A stretch of DNA of 64,000 nt, taken from positions 124,001 to 188,000 of the forward strand of contig NZ_JHBW01000063.1 in NCBI RefSeq assembly GCF_001273845.1, in the 5' to 3' direction. The notes beneath the pieces were generated by a model. It had not been told where the DNA came from, ran no database searches, and saw only the letters and a list, made by a program, of their open reading frames with translations. The position numbers and the translations under genes are program-made. The stretch comes from Leucobacter musarum subsp. musarum (GTDB taxonomy: Bacteria > Actinomycetota > Actinomycetes > Actinomycetales > Microbacteriaceae). Within the stretch, counting starts at the first letter, position 1. Every line of letters starts with the position of its first letter. Below, piece by piece: positions 1-8,568 of this stretch.

Positions 1-289
1 CGGCGCCGACGTGCTCTTCATCGGGCCGCAGGATCTGAGCTACGCGCTCGGCGTGCCGCGCCAGTACGACGCCCCGGTCTTCCAGGAGGCGCTCGACGCG
101 GTGGTCGTCGCCTGCCGCGCGCACGGCAAGGTCGCCGGCATCTTGACCAATGACCGGGCCGGCGCCGAGGCGTACCTCGCCCGCGGGTTCGGCTTCGTGG
201 CCATAGGTTCGGATGCGACGTTGCTCGCGGCGACGGTGCGCGGGGCGATCCCGAATGGACTCGGAGTGGATCGCGAGGCGATCTCGTGA
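1..289 (+). CDS. HpcH/HpaI-type aldolase, C-terminal part (5' end outside window)
   Basis: The reading frame is open from the window edge (first full codon at base 2) to TGA at 287-289, giving about 95 residues. Seen: FIGPQDLSYALG near the start and GFGFVAIGSDATLL near the end, which match the last metal-site/substrate loop and the final barrel strand of the HpcH/HpaI aldolase family. These class II enzymes cleave 2-keto-3-deoxy sugar acids or similar compounds to pyruvate and an aldehyde. The stop overlaps the GTG start of the next dehydrogenase by four bases, so the two are translationally coupled. The exact substrate cannot be told from this fragment. Confidence 0.85.
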   Translation, partial: GADVLFIGPQDLSYALGVPRQYDAPVFQEALDAVVVACRAHGKVAGILTNDRAGAEAYLARGFGFVAIGSDATLLAATVRGAIPNGLGVDREAIS

Positions 290-1254
290 GTGCGAGTGCG
301 GCCGGGCGTGCCGGGCGTGCCGGGTCCGCGCGAGCTGACGCCGAGCGCCCCGTCGTCGTCGCGCTGGGCCCGGTGGCGCCCGAGCACGTGGTGCCGTATC
401 TGCCCGACGACGCCATCTTCGTGCCCGACCCTTCGGCGGGCGACCTGGCCGTTGCCGAGGGGGCCATCGTTCGCGCCGCGTATCGGCTCGACCGTGCAGC
501 GCTCGACCGCATGCCGAGGCTGCGGGTGATCGCTCGCACCGGCGTCGGGGTCGACCACGTCGACGTCGCCGCTGCGCACGAGCGCGGCATTCCGGTCGCG
601 ATCACCCCGGGCAGCAACAGTCGCGCGGTCGCCGAGGGCGCCTTCGCGATGATCGCGTCACTCGTGAAGGGCCTCGGCGAATCGCATCGCTATGTTTCGG
701 CGAACGAGTGGGGTCGCGAGCCGGTGCCGCCCGCCGGCGATCTGCACGGGCTCACGCTCGCGATCCTCGGCTACGGTCGCATCGGTCGCATCATCGCGGG
801 GTTCGGTCGAGCGTTCGGCATGGAGATCGTGGTGCACGACCCGTTCGTGACGGCTGAGGACGCCGAGAACGTGTCGCTCGAGGAGGCCGTGCGCCGCGCG
901 GATGCGCTGACGCTGCATCTGCCCGGTGGCGGCGGGGAACTGCTACCTCCGGCGATCCTGCGCACCGCGAAACCAGGCTTAGTGCTGGTGAACTGCGCTC
1001 GCGCCGACCTCGTGTCGACCGAGACGCTGGTCGACGCGCTCGAAGCCGGTGTGCTCGGCGGGGTGGGGCTCGATGTGTTCTCGGACGAGCCGGTGCGGGA
1101 TCACCCGCTCGCCGGGCGCACTGACGTGCTGCTGAGCCCGCACACCTCTGGATTTTCCGCGGCCGCATTGCGCGCTACGGTGCGGATGGCGGCGGAGGCT
1201 GTGGGGGAAACCCTCGCAGGTCGTTATCCAACCTTTACCGTAAGTGATGCTTGA
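286..1254 (+). CDS. D-2-hydroxyacid dehydrogenase (phosphoglycerate dehydrogenase-like)
   Basis: 322 residues, a normal length for the family. Seen: RTGVGVDHVDV near residue 85, the Rossmann motif GYGRIGR near 163-169, and the catalytic set as Arg in NCARADLVST, Glu in DVFSDEP and His in SPHTSGFS. The family reduces 2-keto acids to D-2-hydroxyacids, or the reverse, with NAD(P)H in the cytoplasm. It starts with GTG inside the stop of the aldolase gene. With an aldolase before it and a sugar ABC importer after it, a role in degrading a sugar acid is likely. It is not assigned as serA because it lacks the ACT/ASB regulatory region and sits in a catabolic operon. Confidence 0.88.
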   Translation: MSASAAGRAGRAGSARADAERPVVVALGPVAPEHVVPYLPDDAIFVPDPSAGDLAVAEGAIVRAAYRLDRAALDRMPRLRVIARTGVGVDHVDVAAAHERGIPVAITPGSNSRAVAEGAFAMIASLVKGLGESHRYVSANEWGREPVPPAGDLHGLTLAILGYGRIGRIIAGFGRAFGMEIVVHDPFVTAEDAENVSLEEAVRRADALTLHLPGGGGELLPPAILRTAKPGLVLVNCARADLVSTETLVDALEAGVLGGVGLDVFSDEPVRDHPLAGRTDVLLSPHTSGFSAAALRATVRMAAEAVGETLAGRYPTFTVSDA

Positions 1255-1296
1255 ATGCGGAAGTTACGGTACTGTAATCGCAAAGCATCAGCTTTG
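1251..1296 (+). promoter_or_regulatory. Candidate internal promoter with overlapping inverted repeats
   Basis: Upstream of the binding-protein gene lie TTGAAT (1251-1256) and TGTAAT (1273-1278) with a 16-base spacer, a plausible promoter. The near-palindrome TTACGGTACTGTAA (1264-1277) overlaps the -10, and CAAAGC-ATCA-GCTTTG (1281-1296) is a perfect 6-bp-arm repeat just downstream. Together they look like an operator for a sugar-responsive repressor. Boxes were read by eye only. Confidence 0.4.
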
Positions 1297-1333
1297 TAAC
1301 GACATTAGTTCAATAACACGATGGAGTGAAACT

Positions 1334-2347
1334 ATGTTGAAATCACGTTTCGGGCGTTGGTCGAAGTTCGGACTTGCCGGTATTGCAGCGGCGGGCGCCC
1401 TCATGCTCGCAGCCTGCGGATCGCCGGCAGGAGCGGGCGGCGGCGCAGCGGGCGGCGGCGGAGGTGTGGAAGAGGACGAGATCAAGGTCGCCCTCATCAC
1501 CCACGCGGCGCCCGGCGACACCTTCTGGGACACGATCCGCGCCGGCGCCGAGAATGCGGCAGAGCGCAACAACGTCGAGCTGCTCTACAGCTCGGATCCT
1601 GACGGAGCGCGCCAGGCGCAGCTCGTGCAGCAGGCAGTCGACCAGAAGGTCGACGGCATCGTGGTCACGCTCGCCAAGGCAGACGCTATGGCCGGCGAGG
1701 TCAAGAAGGCGGTCGACGCGGGCATTCCGGTGTTCAGCATCAACGCCGGCGAGAACGACTACAAGGACCTGGGTGTGCTGGCGCACTTCGGTCAGAACGA
1801 GTTCATCGCGGGTCAGGCCGCAGGCGAGCAGTTCAACGAGGCGGGTCTGAAGAAGGCCATCTGCGTCATCCAGGAGCAGGGCCACGTCGGCCTCGAAGCT
1901 CGCTGCGAGGGCCTCGCCGACACCTTCGAGGGCACCTCCGAGGTGCTGTACGTGCAGGGCACCGACATGACGAACGTCGCGTCGACCATCACGTCGAAGC
2001 TGCAGACCAACCAGGACATCGACGCCGTGCTGACCCTCGGGGCTCCCTTCGCAATGACCGCGATGGATTCGATCAAGGACGCCGGATCGAGCGCAACGCT
2101 CGCCACCACCGACCTGAACGCTGACGTCTACAAGGGCATCAACGATGGCACGATCCTCTTCGGTATCGACCAGCAGCCGTTCGTGCAGGGCTACTCCTCG
2201 GTCGAGGCCGTGCGCCTCTACAAGGAGGGCGGTTACGTGCTCGGTGGCGGCCAGGCCGTGCTGACCGGACCGACCGTCGTCAACGCAGACAACGCATCGA
2301 GCGTCGCAGCCCAGTTCGAGGGCGGCGACGACGAGGCCGCAGAGTAA
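1334..2347 (+). CDS. Sugar ABC transporter substrate-binding lipoprotein
   Basis: 337 residues from ATG at 1334, preceded by GGAG at 1323-1326. An upstream in-frame start at 1244 is possible but would bury the signal peptide. Seen: a basic N-terminus, hydrophobic stretch and lipobox LAAC with Cys28, then a Gly/Ala linker and a periplasmic-binding-protein type 1 fold (DGIVVTLAK, GIPVFSINAG, AVLTLGAPFA). Such RbsB-like lipoproteins capture a sugar or cyclitol outside the membrane and deliver it to the permease encoded next. The ligand is unknown; the neighbouring aldolase and hydroxyacid dehydrogenase hint at a sugar acid or branched polyol. Confidence 0.92.
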   Translation: MLKSRFGRWSKFGLAGIAAAGALMLAACGSPAGAGGGAAGGGGGVEEDEIKVALITHAAPGDTFWDTIRAGAENAAERNNVELLYSSDPDGARQAQLVQQAVDQKVDGIVVTLAKADAMAGEVKKAVDAGIPVFSINAGENDYKDLGVLAHFGQNEFIAGQAAGEQFNEAGLKKAICVIQEQGHVGLEARCEGLADTFEGTSEVLYVQGTDMTNVASTITSKLQTNQDIDAVLTLGAPFAMTAMDSIKDAGSSATLATTDLNADVYKGINDGTILFGIDQQPFVQGYSSVEAVRLYKEGGYVLGGGQAVLTGPTVVNADNASSVAAQFEGGDDEAAE

Positions 2348-2376
2348 CGAAAGGGTCGAACCGGAAGGTCGTATCC

Positions 2377-3423
2377 ATGAGTACAGCAACAGCTCCTAAA
2401 TTCGACGAGCGCATCGCCTCGGGCAACCTGTTCACCAGGTTCTTCACCAAGCCCGAGGCGGGCGCCACCGCAGCCGCACTGGTCCTCGCGATCATGTTCG
2501 CCGTCGTCGCCCCGCAGTTCACCCAGCCCAGCTCGATCGCGACGATCCTGTATGGCGCGTCGACGGTCGGCATCATGGCCGTGGGCGTCTCGCTCCTGAT
2601 GATCGGCGGCGAGGTCGACCTGTCGGCCGGTGTCGGTGTCATCTCGGCGGCGCTCTCCTCGTCCCTGTTCATGTACTGGTTCGGTGGGAACGTCTGGGTC
2701 GGTGCAATCGTCGGCCTCGTGTTCTCGCTGCTGGTCGGTCTGCTGAACGGGTGGCTGTTGACGAAGACGAAGCTCTCGAGCTTCATCATCACTCTGGCGA
2801 CCTTCTTCATGCTGACGGGTCTGAACCTCGGTGTCACTCGCGCGTTGACCGGCGGCGTCGCCGCTCCGTCGATCGCCGAGTGGCCCGGGTTCGCCTCGGC
2901 AGAGGCGGTCTTCGCCTCAGACATTCCGGTCTTCGGCGTCAACGTCAAGATCACGGTGTTCTACTGGATCATCCTCGTGCTCATCGCGACCTGGATTCTG
3001 CAGCGCACCCGCATCGGCAACTGGATCTTCTCGTCGGGCGGCGCCCCGGATGCGGCTCGCGCCGTGGGCGTGCCCGTCGTGAAGACGAAGATCGGCCTCT
3101 ACATGGGCGTCAGCTTCTGCGCGTGGCTGCTGGGCATGCATCAGCTCTTCGCGTTCAAGACGGTGCAGTCGGGTGAGGGCATCGGCAACGAGTTCCTCTA
3201 CATCATCGCGGCCGTCGTCGGCGGCTGCCTCATGACCGGCGGCTACGGTTCGGCGATCGGCGGCGCGATCGGCGCCCTGATCTACGGCATGGCGCTCAAG
3301 GGCGTCGTGTACGCCGAGTGGAACCCGGACTGGCTGAAGTTCTTCCTCGGCGCAATGCTTCTGGGCGCGACCGTGCTGAACTTCACCCTGCAGCGTCGAG
3401 CCGCCCGAGGAGGGAAAAAGTGA
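2377..3423 (+). CDS. Sugar ABC transporter permease (RbsC family)
   Basis: 348 residues, hydrophobic throughout, with the family hallmarks: a glycine-rich segment ending in [32 protein letters not shown], and [21 protein letters not shown] in the second half. It forms the channel (homodimer) of a type II carbohydrate importer. The gene lies 29 bases after the binding protein and its TGA overlaps the GTG of the ATPase gene by four bases, so all three subunits are co-translated. Confidence 0.93.
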   Translation: MSTATAPKFDERIASGNLFTRFFTKPEAGATAAALVLAIMFAVVAPQFTQPSSIATILYGASTVGIMAVGVSLLMIGGEVDLSAGVGVISAALSSSLFMYWFGGNVWVGAIVGLVFSLLVGLLNGWLLTKTKLSSFIITLATFFMLTGLNLGVTRALTGGVAAPSIAEWPGFASAEAVFASDIPVFGVNVKITVFYWIILVLIATWILQRTRIGNWIFSSGGAPDAARAVGVPVVKTKIGLYMGVSFCAWLLGMHQLFAFKTVQSGEGIGNEFLYIIAAVVGGCLMTGGYGSAIGGAIGALIYGMALKGVVYAEWNPDWLKFFLGAMLLGATVLNFTLQRRAARGGKK

Positions 3424-4394
3424 ACGCCACAGCAACCGAGACGGCAGCAGCGCCGTCGCAGGTGACGGGCCCGCTCGTCGAGCTCCGTGATGCCGAGAAG
3501 CGATACGGCAACATCATCGCCCTGCGCGATGTCAGCCTCAAGGTGGGCTCGGGCGAGGTCATGTGCGTGCTCGGCGACAACGGCGCCGGCAAGTCCACGC
3601 TCATCAAGATCATCGCCGGCCTGCACCAGCACACCGCCGGTGAGTACCTCGTCGAGGGCGACCCGGTGAAGTTCAACTCGCCGCGCGAGGCCCTGAACCG
3701 AGGCATCGCCACGGTGTACCAGGATCTCGCGGTCGCGCCGCTCATGCCGGTGTGGCGCAACTTCTTCCTCGGTTCCGAACAGACGAAGGGGTGGGGGCCG
3801 TTCAAGCGCCTCGACGTCGACTTCATGCGGAAGACGGCGAAGCAGGAGCTGCTCGACATGGGTATCGACCTGCGCGATGTCGACCAGCCGATCGGCACCC
3901 TTTCGGGTGGTGAGCGACAGTGCGTCGCCATTGCTCGCGCGGTGTACTTCGGTGCGAAGGTGCTGATTCTCGACGAGCCGACCGCCGCCCTCGGCGTGAA
4001 GCAGTCGGGTGTCGTGCTCCGCTACATCATCCAGGCCCGCGACCGCGGTCTCGGCGTGATCTTCATCACGCACAACCCGCACCACGCGTACCCGGTCGGT
4101 GACCGATTCCTGCTGCTGAAGCGTGGCCAGAGCATCGGCTACCACGAGAAGTCGGACATCACGCTCGAAGAGCTGACCGGTCTGATGGCCGGTGGCGCCG
4201 AGCTCGAGCAGCTCGTGCACGAGCTGCGCAACGTCGGCACCTCGACCGATACCGTGCGCACCATCCGCGACGAGATCCAGGAAGACTCCGCAGCCGGAGT
4301 CGGCCGGGTGAGCGTCACGGAAGCCGTCAGCGTGATCCCCGGCGAGTACGAGGATGACGAAGACGACGAGGTTGATGGCGGCAAGCGCCGCTGA
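3420..4394 (+). CDS. Sugar ABC transporter ATPase, single nucleotide-binding domain
   Basis: 324 residues from GTG at 3420, chosen because it overlaps the permease stop (GTGA) and puts the ABC domain right at the N-terminus. Seen: Walker [10 protein letters not shown] (52-60), signature LSGGERQ, Walker [12 protein letters not shown] and the switch His in FITHNPHH. Ribose-type importers usually use a two-domain ATPase of about 500 residues (RbsA); this one has a single domain, like FrcA-type proteins, and therefore should act as a homodimer. Odd: after the ABC domain there is a tail of about 60 residues ending in a run of Asp/Glu (EYEDDEDDE). Confidence 0.92.
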   Translation: MNATATETAAAPSQVTGPLVELRDAEKRYGNIIALRDVSLKVGSGEVMCVLGDNGAGKSTLIKIIAGLHQHTAGEYLVEGDPVKFNSPREALNRGIATVYQDLAVAPLMPVWRNFFLGSEQTKGWGPFKRLDVDFMRKTAKQELLDMGIDLRDVDQPIGTLSGGERQCVAIARAVYFGAKVLILDEPTAALGVKQSGVVLRYIIQARDRGLGVIFITHNPHHAYPVGDRFLLLKRGQSIGYHEKSDITLEELTGLMAGGAELEQLVHELRNVGTSTDTVRTIRDEIQEDSAAGVGRVSVTEAVSVIPGEYEDDEDDEVDGGKRR

Positions 4395-4420
4395 GCCGCA
4401 TCGCGCGCTGCACTGCACTA

Positions 4421-4465
4421 CAGCGAACGGGCGCTCGACCTTCTGGGTCGGGCGCCCGTTCGCTG
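4421..4465 (+). terminator. Strong hairpin terminator after the sugar ABC operon
   Basis: Arms 4421-4440 and 4446-4465 form a 20-bp stem with only one G-U wobble around the loop TTCTG, followed by TGTTG. It lies 27 bases after the ATPase stop and closes the operon. Confidence 0.8.
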
Positions 4466-4509
4466 TGTTGGGCAGTCGCGTGCGGTAGCTCACATGAGAG
4501 GAAGTGCGT

Positions 4510-5727
4510 ATGCACGCGAGCAGTGTGAGCGGGCCCGGTCGTATCGGGGTCGCAGTAATGATCGCCGCGCTGGTGTGCGGCGGGTTCGGGATCGGTGTCA
4601 GCGAATTCATCGTGATGGGCCTATTGCCGCGCATTGCGGGCGACCTGCTGCCCGAGACATTCGCCGCGCACCCGGATGCGGCGCTCGCGGCGACCGGCGG
4701 GCTCGCGTCGGCGTACGCACTCGGCGTGGTCATCGGCATGCTGGTGACGCCACTGCTCATTCGGCGACTCTCGGAGCGCGGTGCGCTGCTCGCCTGCGCC
4801 GGCAGCATGCTGCTCTGGACCGTACTCACCGCCCTCGCTCCGACACTCGGCATCGCGCTGGTGCTGCGCTTTCTCGCTGCGCTCACCCACGCGAGCTTCA
4901 TCGGTGTGGGGGCGATGGCGACGGCGCACCTGCTCGGATCGCAGAAGTACGGGCGGGGCGCGGCGATTGTGCACGGCGGGCTCGCGGTGGCCAACCTGCT
5001 CGGGGTGCCCGTGCTGACGGCCTTCGGCGAGCTCGCGTCGTGGCGACTCGTGATCGGGGCGTGCGCCGTGCTGTTCGCGGTGCCGGTGGTCGCGCTGCTG
5101 ATCGTGCCGCTCGCGACGACGCCGCTGGCCGCGGGTGGATCGGGCGCTTCGGTGGGCGGGCGACGATTCGGCGGTCGCCGGTTATGGCTCACCGCGACCG
5201 CGGCGGTGCTCGTCGCGTCGGGCGGTTTCGCCGTGGTGACCTACATCGCACCGATGGTCGCCGAGGTGCAGGGCGATCGGGTGATCCTGACCCCCGCGCT
5301 CGCGATGCTGGCGTTCGGTGTCGGCATGAACCTCGGCAATTTCGGGGCCGGGTGGGTGGCGGATCGCGCGGCCGCACCCACCTTCCTCGCCGTGGCGCTG
5401 ATCGGCGTCGCCGGTGGAGCCCTGCTGCTCGTTCCCGGGGTCGGCGGGGTCGGGGCGGCCGCGGGAGTGCTGCTCATCGGAGTGCTACTGGGTGGCGGCA
5501 GCCCGGCCGCGCAGGTGCTGTTCCTCGAAGAGCTGCGGCGGTTCCCGCGTCTCGCCTCGTCGATGCCGTCGGGCACCGCGAACCTCGGCAGCTTCATCGG
5601 CTCGCTCGCCGGCGCCGGCCTCCTCGCCGGGTTCGGTGCGGCATGGCTGCCGGTCGGCACGCTCGTGCTCGCGGGGCTCGGGTTGCTGGTGTTCGCGCTG
5701 CGCGGGCGGGGCGCTGTCGCTTCGTGA
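4510..5727 (+). CDS. MFS transporter (drug/arabinose efflux type)
   Basis: 405 residues, about 12 hydrophobic segments. ATG at 4510 is preceded by AGAGGA at 4496-4501; a GTG two codons upstream is less likely. Seen: GIGVSEFIVMGLLPRIA in the first segment and ASAYALGVVIGMLVTPL with the following RRLSERGALL, the loop 2-3 pattern of the AraJ/CmlA-like DHA1 exporters. It probably exports a drug or a sugar-like toxic metabolite using the proton gradient. It stands alone between the terminator above and a palindrome below. Confidence 0.85.
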   Translation: MHASSVSGPGRIGVAVMIAALVCGGFGIGVSEFIVMGLLPRIAGDLLPETFAAHPDAALAATGGLASAYALGVVIGMLVTPLLIRRLSERGALLACAGSMLLWTVLTALAPTLGIALVLRFLAALTHASFIGVGAMATAHLLGSQKYGRGAAIVHGGLAVANLLGVPVLTAFGELASWRLVIGACAVLFAVPVVALLIVPLATTPLAAGGSGASVGGRRFGGRRLWLTATAAVLVASGGFAVVTYIAPMVAEVQGDRVILTPALAMLAFGVGMNLGNFGAGWVADRAAAPTFLAVALIGVAGGALLLVPGVGGVGAAAGVLLIGVLLGGGSPAAQVLFLEELRRFPRLASSMPSGTANLGSFIGSLAGAGLLAGFGAAWLPVGTLVLAGLGLLVFALRGRGAVAS

Positions 5728-5742
5728 GCGTGAGGGTCATCC

Positions 5743-5813
5743 GTGAGTATGAGGCGAAACGCTGACTATGAGCCAAATTTCGCCTCACACTCGGCGTTTC
5801 GGCTCACACTCAC
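5743..5813. repeat. Long nested inverted repeat between convergent genes
   Basis: Outer arms GTGAGTATGAGGCGAAACGC (from 5743) and the complement ending CACTCAC at 5813 pair with a few mismatches, and an inner pair (ATGAGCCAAAT / ATTTCGCCTCA) continues toward the centre. It sits between the stop of the MFS gene and the stop of the oppositely oriented acyltransferase gene, the place for a bidirectional terminator, although no T-run follows. Confidence 0.65.
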
Positions 5814-5879
5814 GAACGCCTCGAAGCGCGGCGACGACGGTGCTGTCGCGCACCGAGTTCTGCTTGCGGGTGCGAGTAG

Positions 5880-6947
5880 TCAACGGATAACAAGCTTTTG
5901 GAGTGCATCGATCGGGCGGCGGAGCAGTGTAAAGACCCGGTACGAAACATTTTTCAGTCGGACGTCGACAAACCAGTGCAGCAGCCAACTCACAAGGATC
6001 AGTGCGATGAACATGATGAGGTACAGCGCCCATCGATTCGCGTCGGTGCCGAAAAGGTTCAGGATGGTGTACCCGATGTGCGCGTGCAGGAGGTACACCG
6101 GGTATGTGAGATCGCTCATGACTCGTGACATCGGAATCCGTATGCGGGTGACCCGCGGAATCCAGAGCGACATGAAGGCGAGGAAGATGCACCCAGTGAT
6201 GAGGCAGGAGACCAGAGGAGAGATGTCTGAGCCGTAGCGCTCATTGAGGTCGGGTACCTGACGCACGACAAAAGCGAATGTGCTCACCAATGCCGCAGCC
6301 AAACCGATGAGCAGGAGGGGCGAGGGCCCGCGGAGTCGGATGGTGGCGATGATCGCTCCCGAGACAATGAAGGTGAAATAGTCGCCCATCAACGGCTTCT
6401 GCGTGAGTTGCGGTGCCGCAAGTGCGATCACGAGCATGAGCACCGCCCACAGCGGAAACAGCACGTGCAAGAACCGACCGAGCTTGCAGAACAGAGCAAC
6501 GAAGATCAGGGCGTAGAACTCGAGTTCGATGAGGAGCGTCCAATACACGCCATCGACCGGAGGCTGGCCGAAGATCGTCGGAACCATGGTCAGATTCGCG
6601 ACGAACTGCACCGGGGTCACAGCGAAGTCTTCTCGCCCCCACAGCGTGACGACGATCGTGGTGAGCAGCATCGCTGCCAGGAACGGCGGGAGGATGCGAA
6701 CACCGCGACTGACGAAGAACTGCCCAGCTGTGCGACCCTGCGAGAACCCCACGATAACGAAGCCGCTCACCATGAAGAACAAGTTCACGGCCTGAACGCT
6801 GTAGACGAGATTCGATGCATCGGGCATTGGGCTGAGTGAATCGACCTTGCCGTTGCTGATCCCCGCAAACCCCCAGTGGGCGGCGACCACCGCCAGGGCA
6901 CCGAGGAATCGCAAAGCGTCGATCAGTTCAAGCCTGTGAAACTTCAT
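5880..6947 (-). CDS. Acyltransferase 3 family membrane protein (OafA-like)
   Basis: 355 residues from ATG at 6947; a TTG at 6986 would add 13 residues. Seen: LELIDALRFLGALAVVAAHWGF at the start (the R/H pair typical of the family; His in the first segment), FMVSGFVIVGFSQGRTAG, then YWTLLIELEFYALIF, and about ten membrane segments. Acyltransferase 3 proteins move acyl groups, often acetyl, onto cell-surface polysaccharide, peptidoglycan or exported compounds. No neighbouring glycan genes show the acceptor. Base composition is less GC-rich than its neighbours, which may mean acquisition. Confidence 0.85.
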   Translation of the reverse strand: MKFHRLELIDALRFLGALAVVAAHWGFAGISNGKVDSLSPMPDASNLVYSVQAVNLFFMVSGFVIVGFSQGRTAGQFFVSRGVRILPPFLAAMLLTTIVVTLWGREDFAVTPVQFVANLTMVPTIFGQPPVDGVYWTLLIELEFYALIFVALFCKLGRFLHVLFPLWAVLMLVIALAAPQLTQKPLMGDYFTFIVSGAIIATIRLRGPSPLLLIGLAAALVSTFAFVVRQVPDLNERYGSDISPLVSCLITGCIFLAFMSLWIPRVTRIRIPMSRVMSDLTYPVYLLHAHIGYTILNLFGTDANRWALYLIMFIALILVSWLLHWFVDVRLKNVSYRVFTLLRRPIDALQKLVIR

Positions 6948-7132
6948 CCTTTCAGTATTTACGGACACGAATATATTGTGCTCCAAATTTTTTCAAATGT
7001 CGCGGCGGATCGCGGTGGCGCTGTGTCGCGAGCATTCTCGTGCCGCAGAGGGCCCTCAGTCTGGCTCGGCGGGAAGCGAGAAGCGTGTGCGTTCGTGCTT
7101 CAGCCTTCGCCGGATCCTTAGCGCGCGCCGCA

Positions 7133-7175
7133 TTGACATCCATTCACCCATGTACGTACAATTTGGACCGGTCCA
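7133..7175 (+). promoter_or_regulatory. Strong promoter with overlapping palindromic operator for the 7291-13454 operon
   Basis: TTGACA (7133-7138) and TACAAT (7157-7162) are separated by 18 bases. The perfect 12-bp palindrome TGGACCGGTCCA (7164-7175) begins one base after the -10 and so covers the transcription start. The 10-bp palindrome TGTACGTACA (7151-7160) overlaps the -10. This is the arrangement expected for a repressor-controlled promoter (LacI, GntR or similar). The rest of the 343-base gap 6948-7290 shows no gene. Confidence 0.7.
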
Positions 7176-7290
7176 TTTCGTAAAGATTCCGCCCGGGTTT
7201 CCGGATGAAATCGAGATGGCGGCTCTTCCGAGCAACACATCAGACATCGAGCAACGGTGCTCAGCACCATGAAGACGGAAGCGAACGACT

Positions 7291-8511
7291 ATGCGGACTC
7301 TTGCAGACGGCACGACCGAAATCGGCGTCGGCCTCATCAGCGTCGGGTGGATGGGCCAGCTGCACAGCCGCGCGTATGCCAACCTGAAGTACGCGTACGC
7401 CGACTTAGGGCTCAAGCCGCGTCTGGTGCACGCCGCCGATCCGGCACCCGCCCGCGCTGAAGAGGCCGTGCAGGTACTCGGCTACGAGCGCGCCTCGGCC
7501 GACTACCACGAGGTGTTGAACGACCCCGAGGTCGACGTGGTGTCGATCTGCGCCCCCAACTTCTTGCACGCCGAGATCGGCATCGCGGCGGCGAAGGCCG
7601 GCAAGCACTTCTGGATCGAGAAGCCCGTCGGCCGTGGTGAGCACGAGACCCGCGAGGTCGCCGAGGCCGCCGCAGCCGCGGGCGTCGTCAGCTCGATCGG
7701 CTTCAACTACCGCCACGCACCCGCCATCGAGTACCTCCGCGAGCTGGTGCTCGAGGGCAAGCTCGGCCGCATCACGAACGTGCGCGGCCAGATGTTCGCC
7801 GATTACTCGTCGGACCCCCGCGGCGCGCTCTCGTGGCGCTTCGTGCGCGGACTCGCCGGCAACGGCGTGCTGGGCGACCTCATGGGTCACCTCGTCGACC
7901 TCGTGCAGTACACGCTCGGCCCGATCGGTGAGGTCAGTGCGGTCACGTCGACGGTGTACACCGAGCGCCCCGAACTGCCCATGGGCACCGGCACGCACTT
8001 CGCGGTGATCGAGGACGGCGTGATGAAGCCGGTCGAGAACGAGGACTACGCCGGCATGCTCGTGCGTCTCTCAGGCGACGCGGCTGCGGCCGGCGCCGTC
8101 GGCACGCTCGAAGCCTCGCGCGTCTCGGTGGGCCCGCGCGCCAGCTACGGCATCGAGGTCTACGGCACCGAGGGCTCGGCGCACTGGGACTTCGAGCGCA
8201 TGAACGAGCTGCACCTCTCGGGCGGCCTCGGCGCCGAGAACCAGGGCTACACCCGCATCATGGCGCGCCCCGGCATGGGCGACTTCGGTCGCTTCCAGCC
8301 CGGTTCCGGCACTTCGATGGGTTACGACGACCTCAAGGTCATCGAGGCCAAGAAGTTCTTGCAGGCCGTGCTCGGCCGCGAGGCGCTGAACTCGAACATC
8401 CAAGACGCGCTGTCGGCGGCGCAGGTCGTCACCGCGGCCGAGCGCTCGGCCGAGTCGCGCGCCTGGGAGACCAGCGCACCCGTCGCCGGCACCACTGCTG
8501 CCGGCGCCTGA
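7291..8511 (+). CDS. Gfo/Idh/MocA family dehydrogenase
   Basis: 406 residues, first gene after the 7133 promoter. Seen: dinucleotide-binding GLISVGWMGQLHSRAY at the N-terminus and the family signature WIEKPVG near residue 110, with the C-terminal alpha/beta domain (GNGVLGDLMGHLVDLVQYTLG). These enzymes oxidise a sugar or cyclitol hydroxyl, typically C2 or C3, with NAD(P)+. It is the first of four paralogues in this operon, so each probably acts on a different intermediate or isomer. Inositol 2-dehydrogenase is one possibility but not proven. Confidence 0.9.
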   Translation: MRTLADGTTEIGVGLISVGWMGQLHSRAYANLKYAYADLGLKPRLVHAADPAPARAEEAVQVLGYERASADYHEVLNDPEVDVVSICAPNFLHAEIGIAAAKAGKHFWIEKPVGRGEHETREVAEAAAAAGVVSSIGFNYRHAPAIEYLRELVLEGKLGRITNVRGQMFADYSSDPRGALSWRFVRGLAGNGVLGDLMGHLVDLVQYTLGPIGEVSAVTSTVYTERPELPMGTGTHFAVIEDGVMKPVENEDYAGMLVRLSGDAAAAGAVGTLEASRVSVGPRASYGIEVYGTEGSAHWDFERMNELHLSGGLGAENQGYTRIMARPGMGDFGRFQPGSGTSMGYDDLKVIEAKKFLQAVLGREALNSNIQDALSAAQVVTAAERSAESRAWETSAPVAGTTAAGA

Positions 8512-8568
8512 GCCGTACGCGCCAGATCACCTCGAACACCCTCACCTGAATCGACGAAGGAGTCGCCC

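Noticed and set aside
3282..5192. A 636-residue open frame on the minus strand
   Set aside because: It runs opposite to the ABC ATPase and MFS genes and has no recognisable domain; it is a shadow of GC-rich coding DNA.
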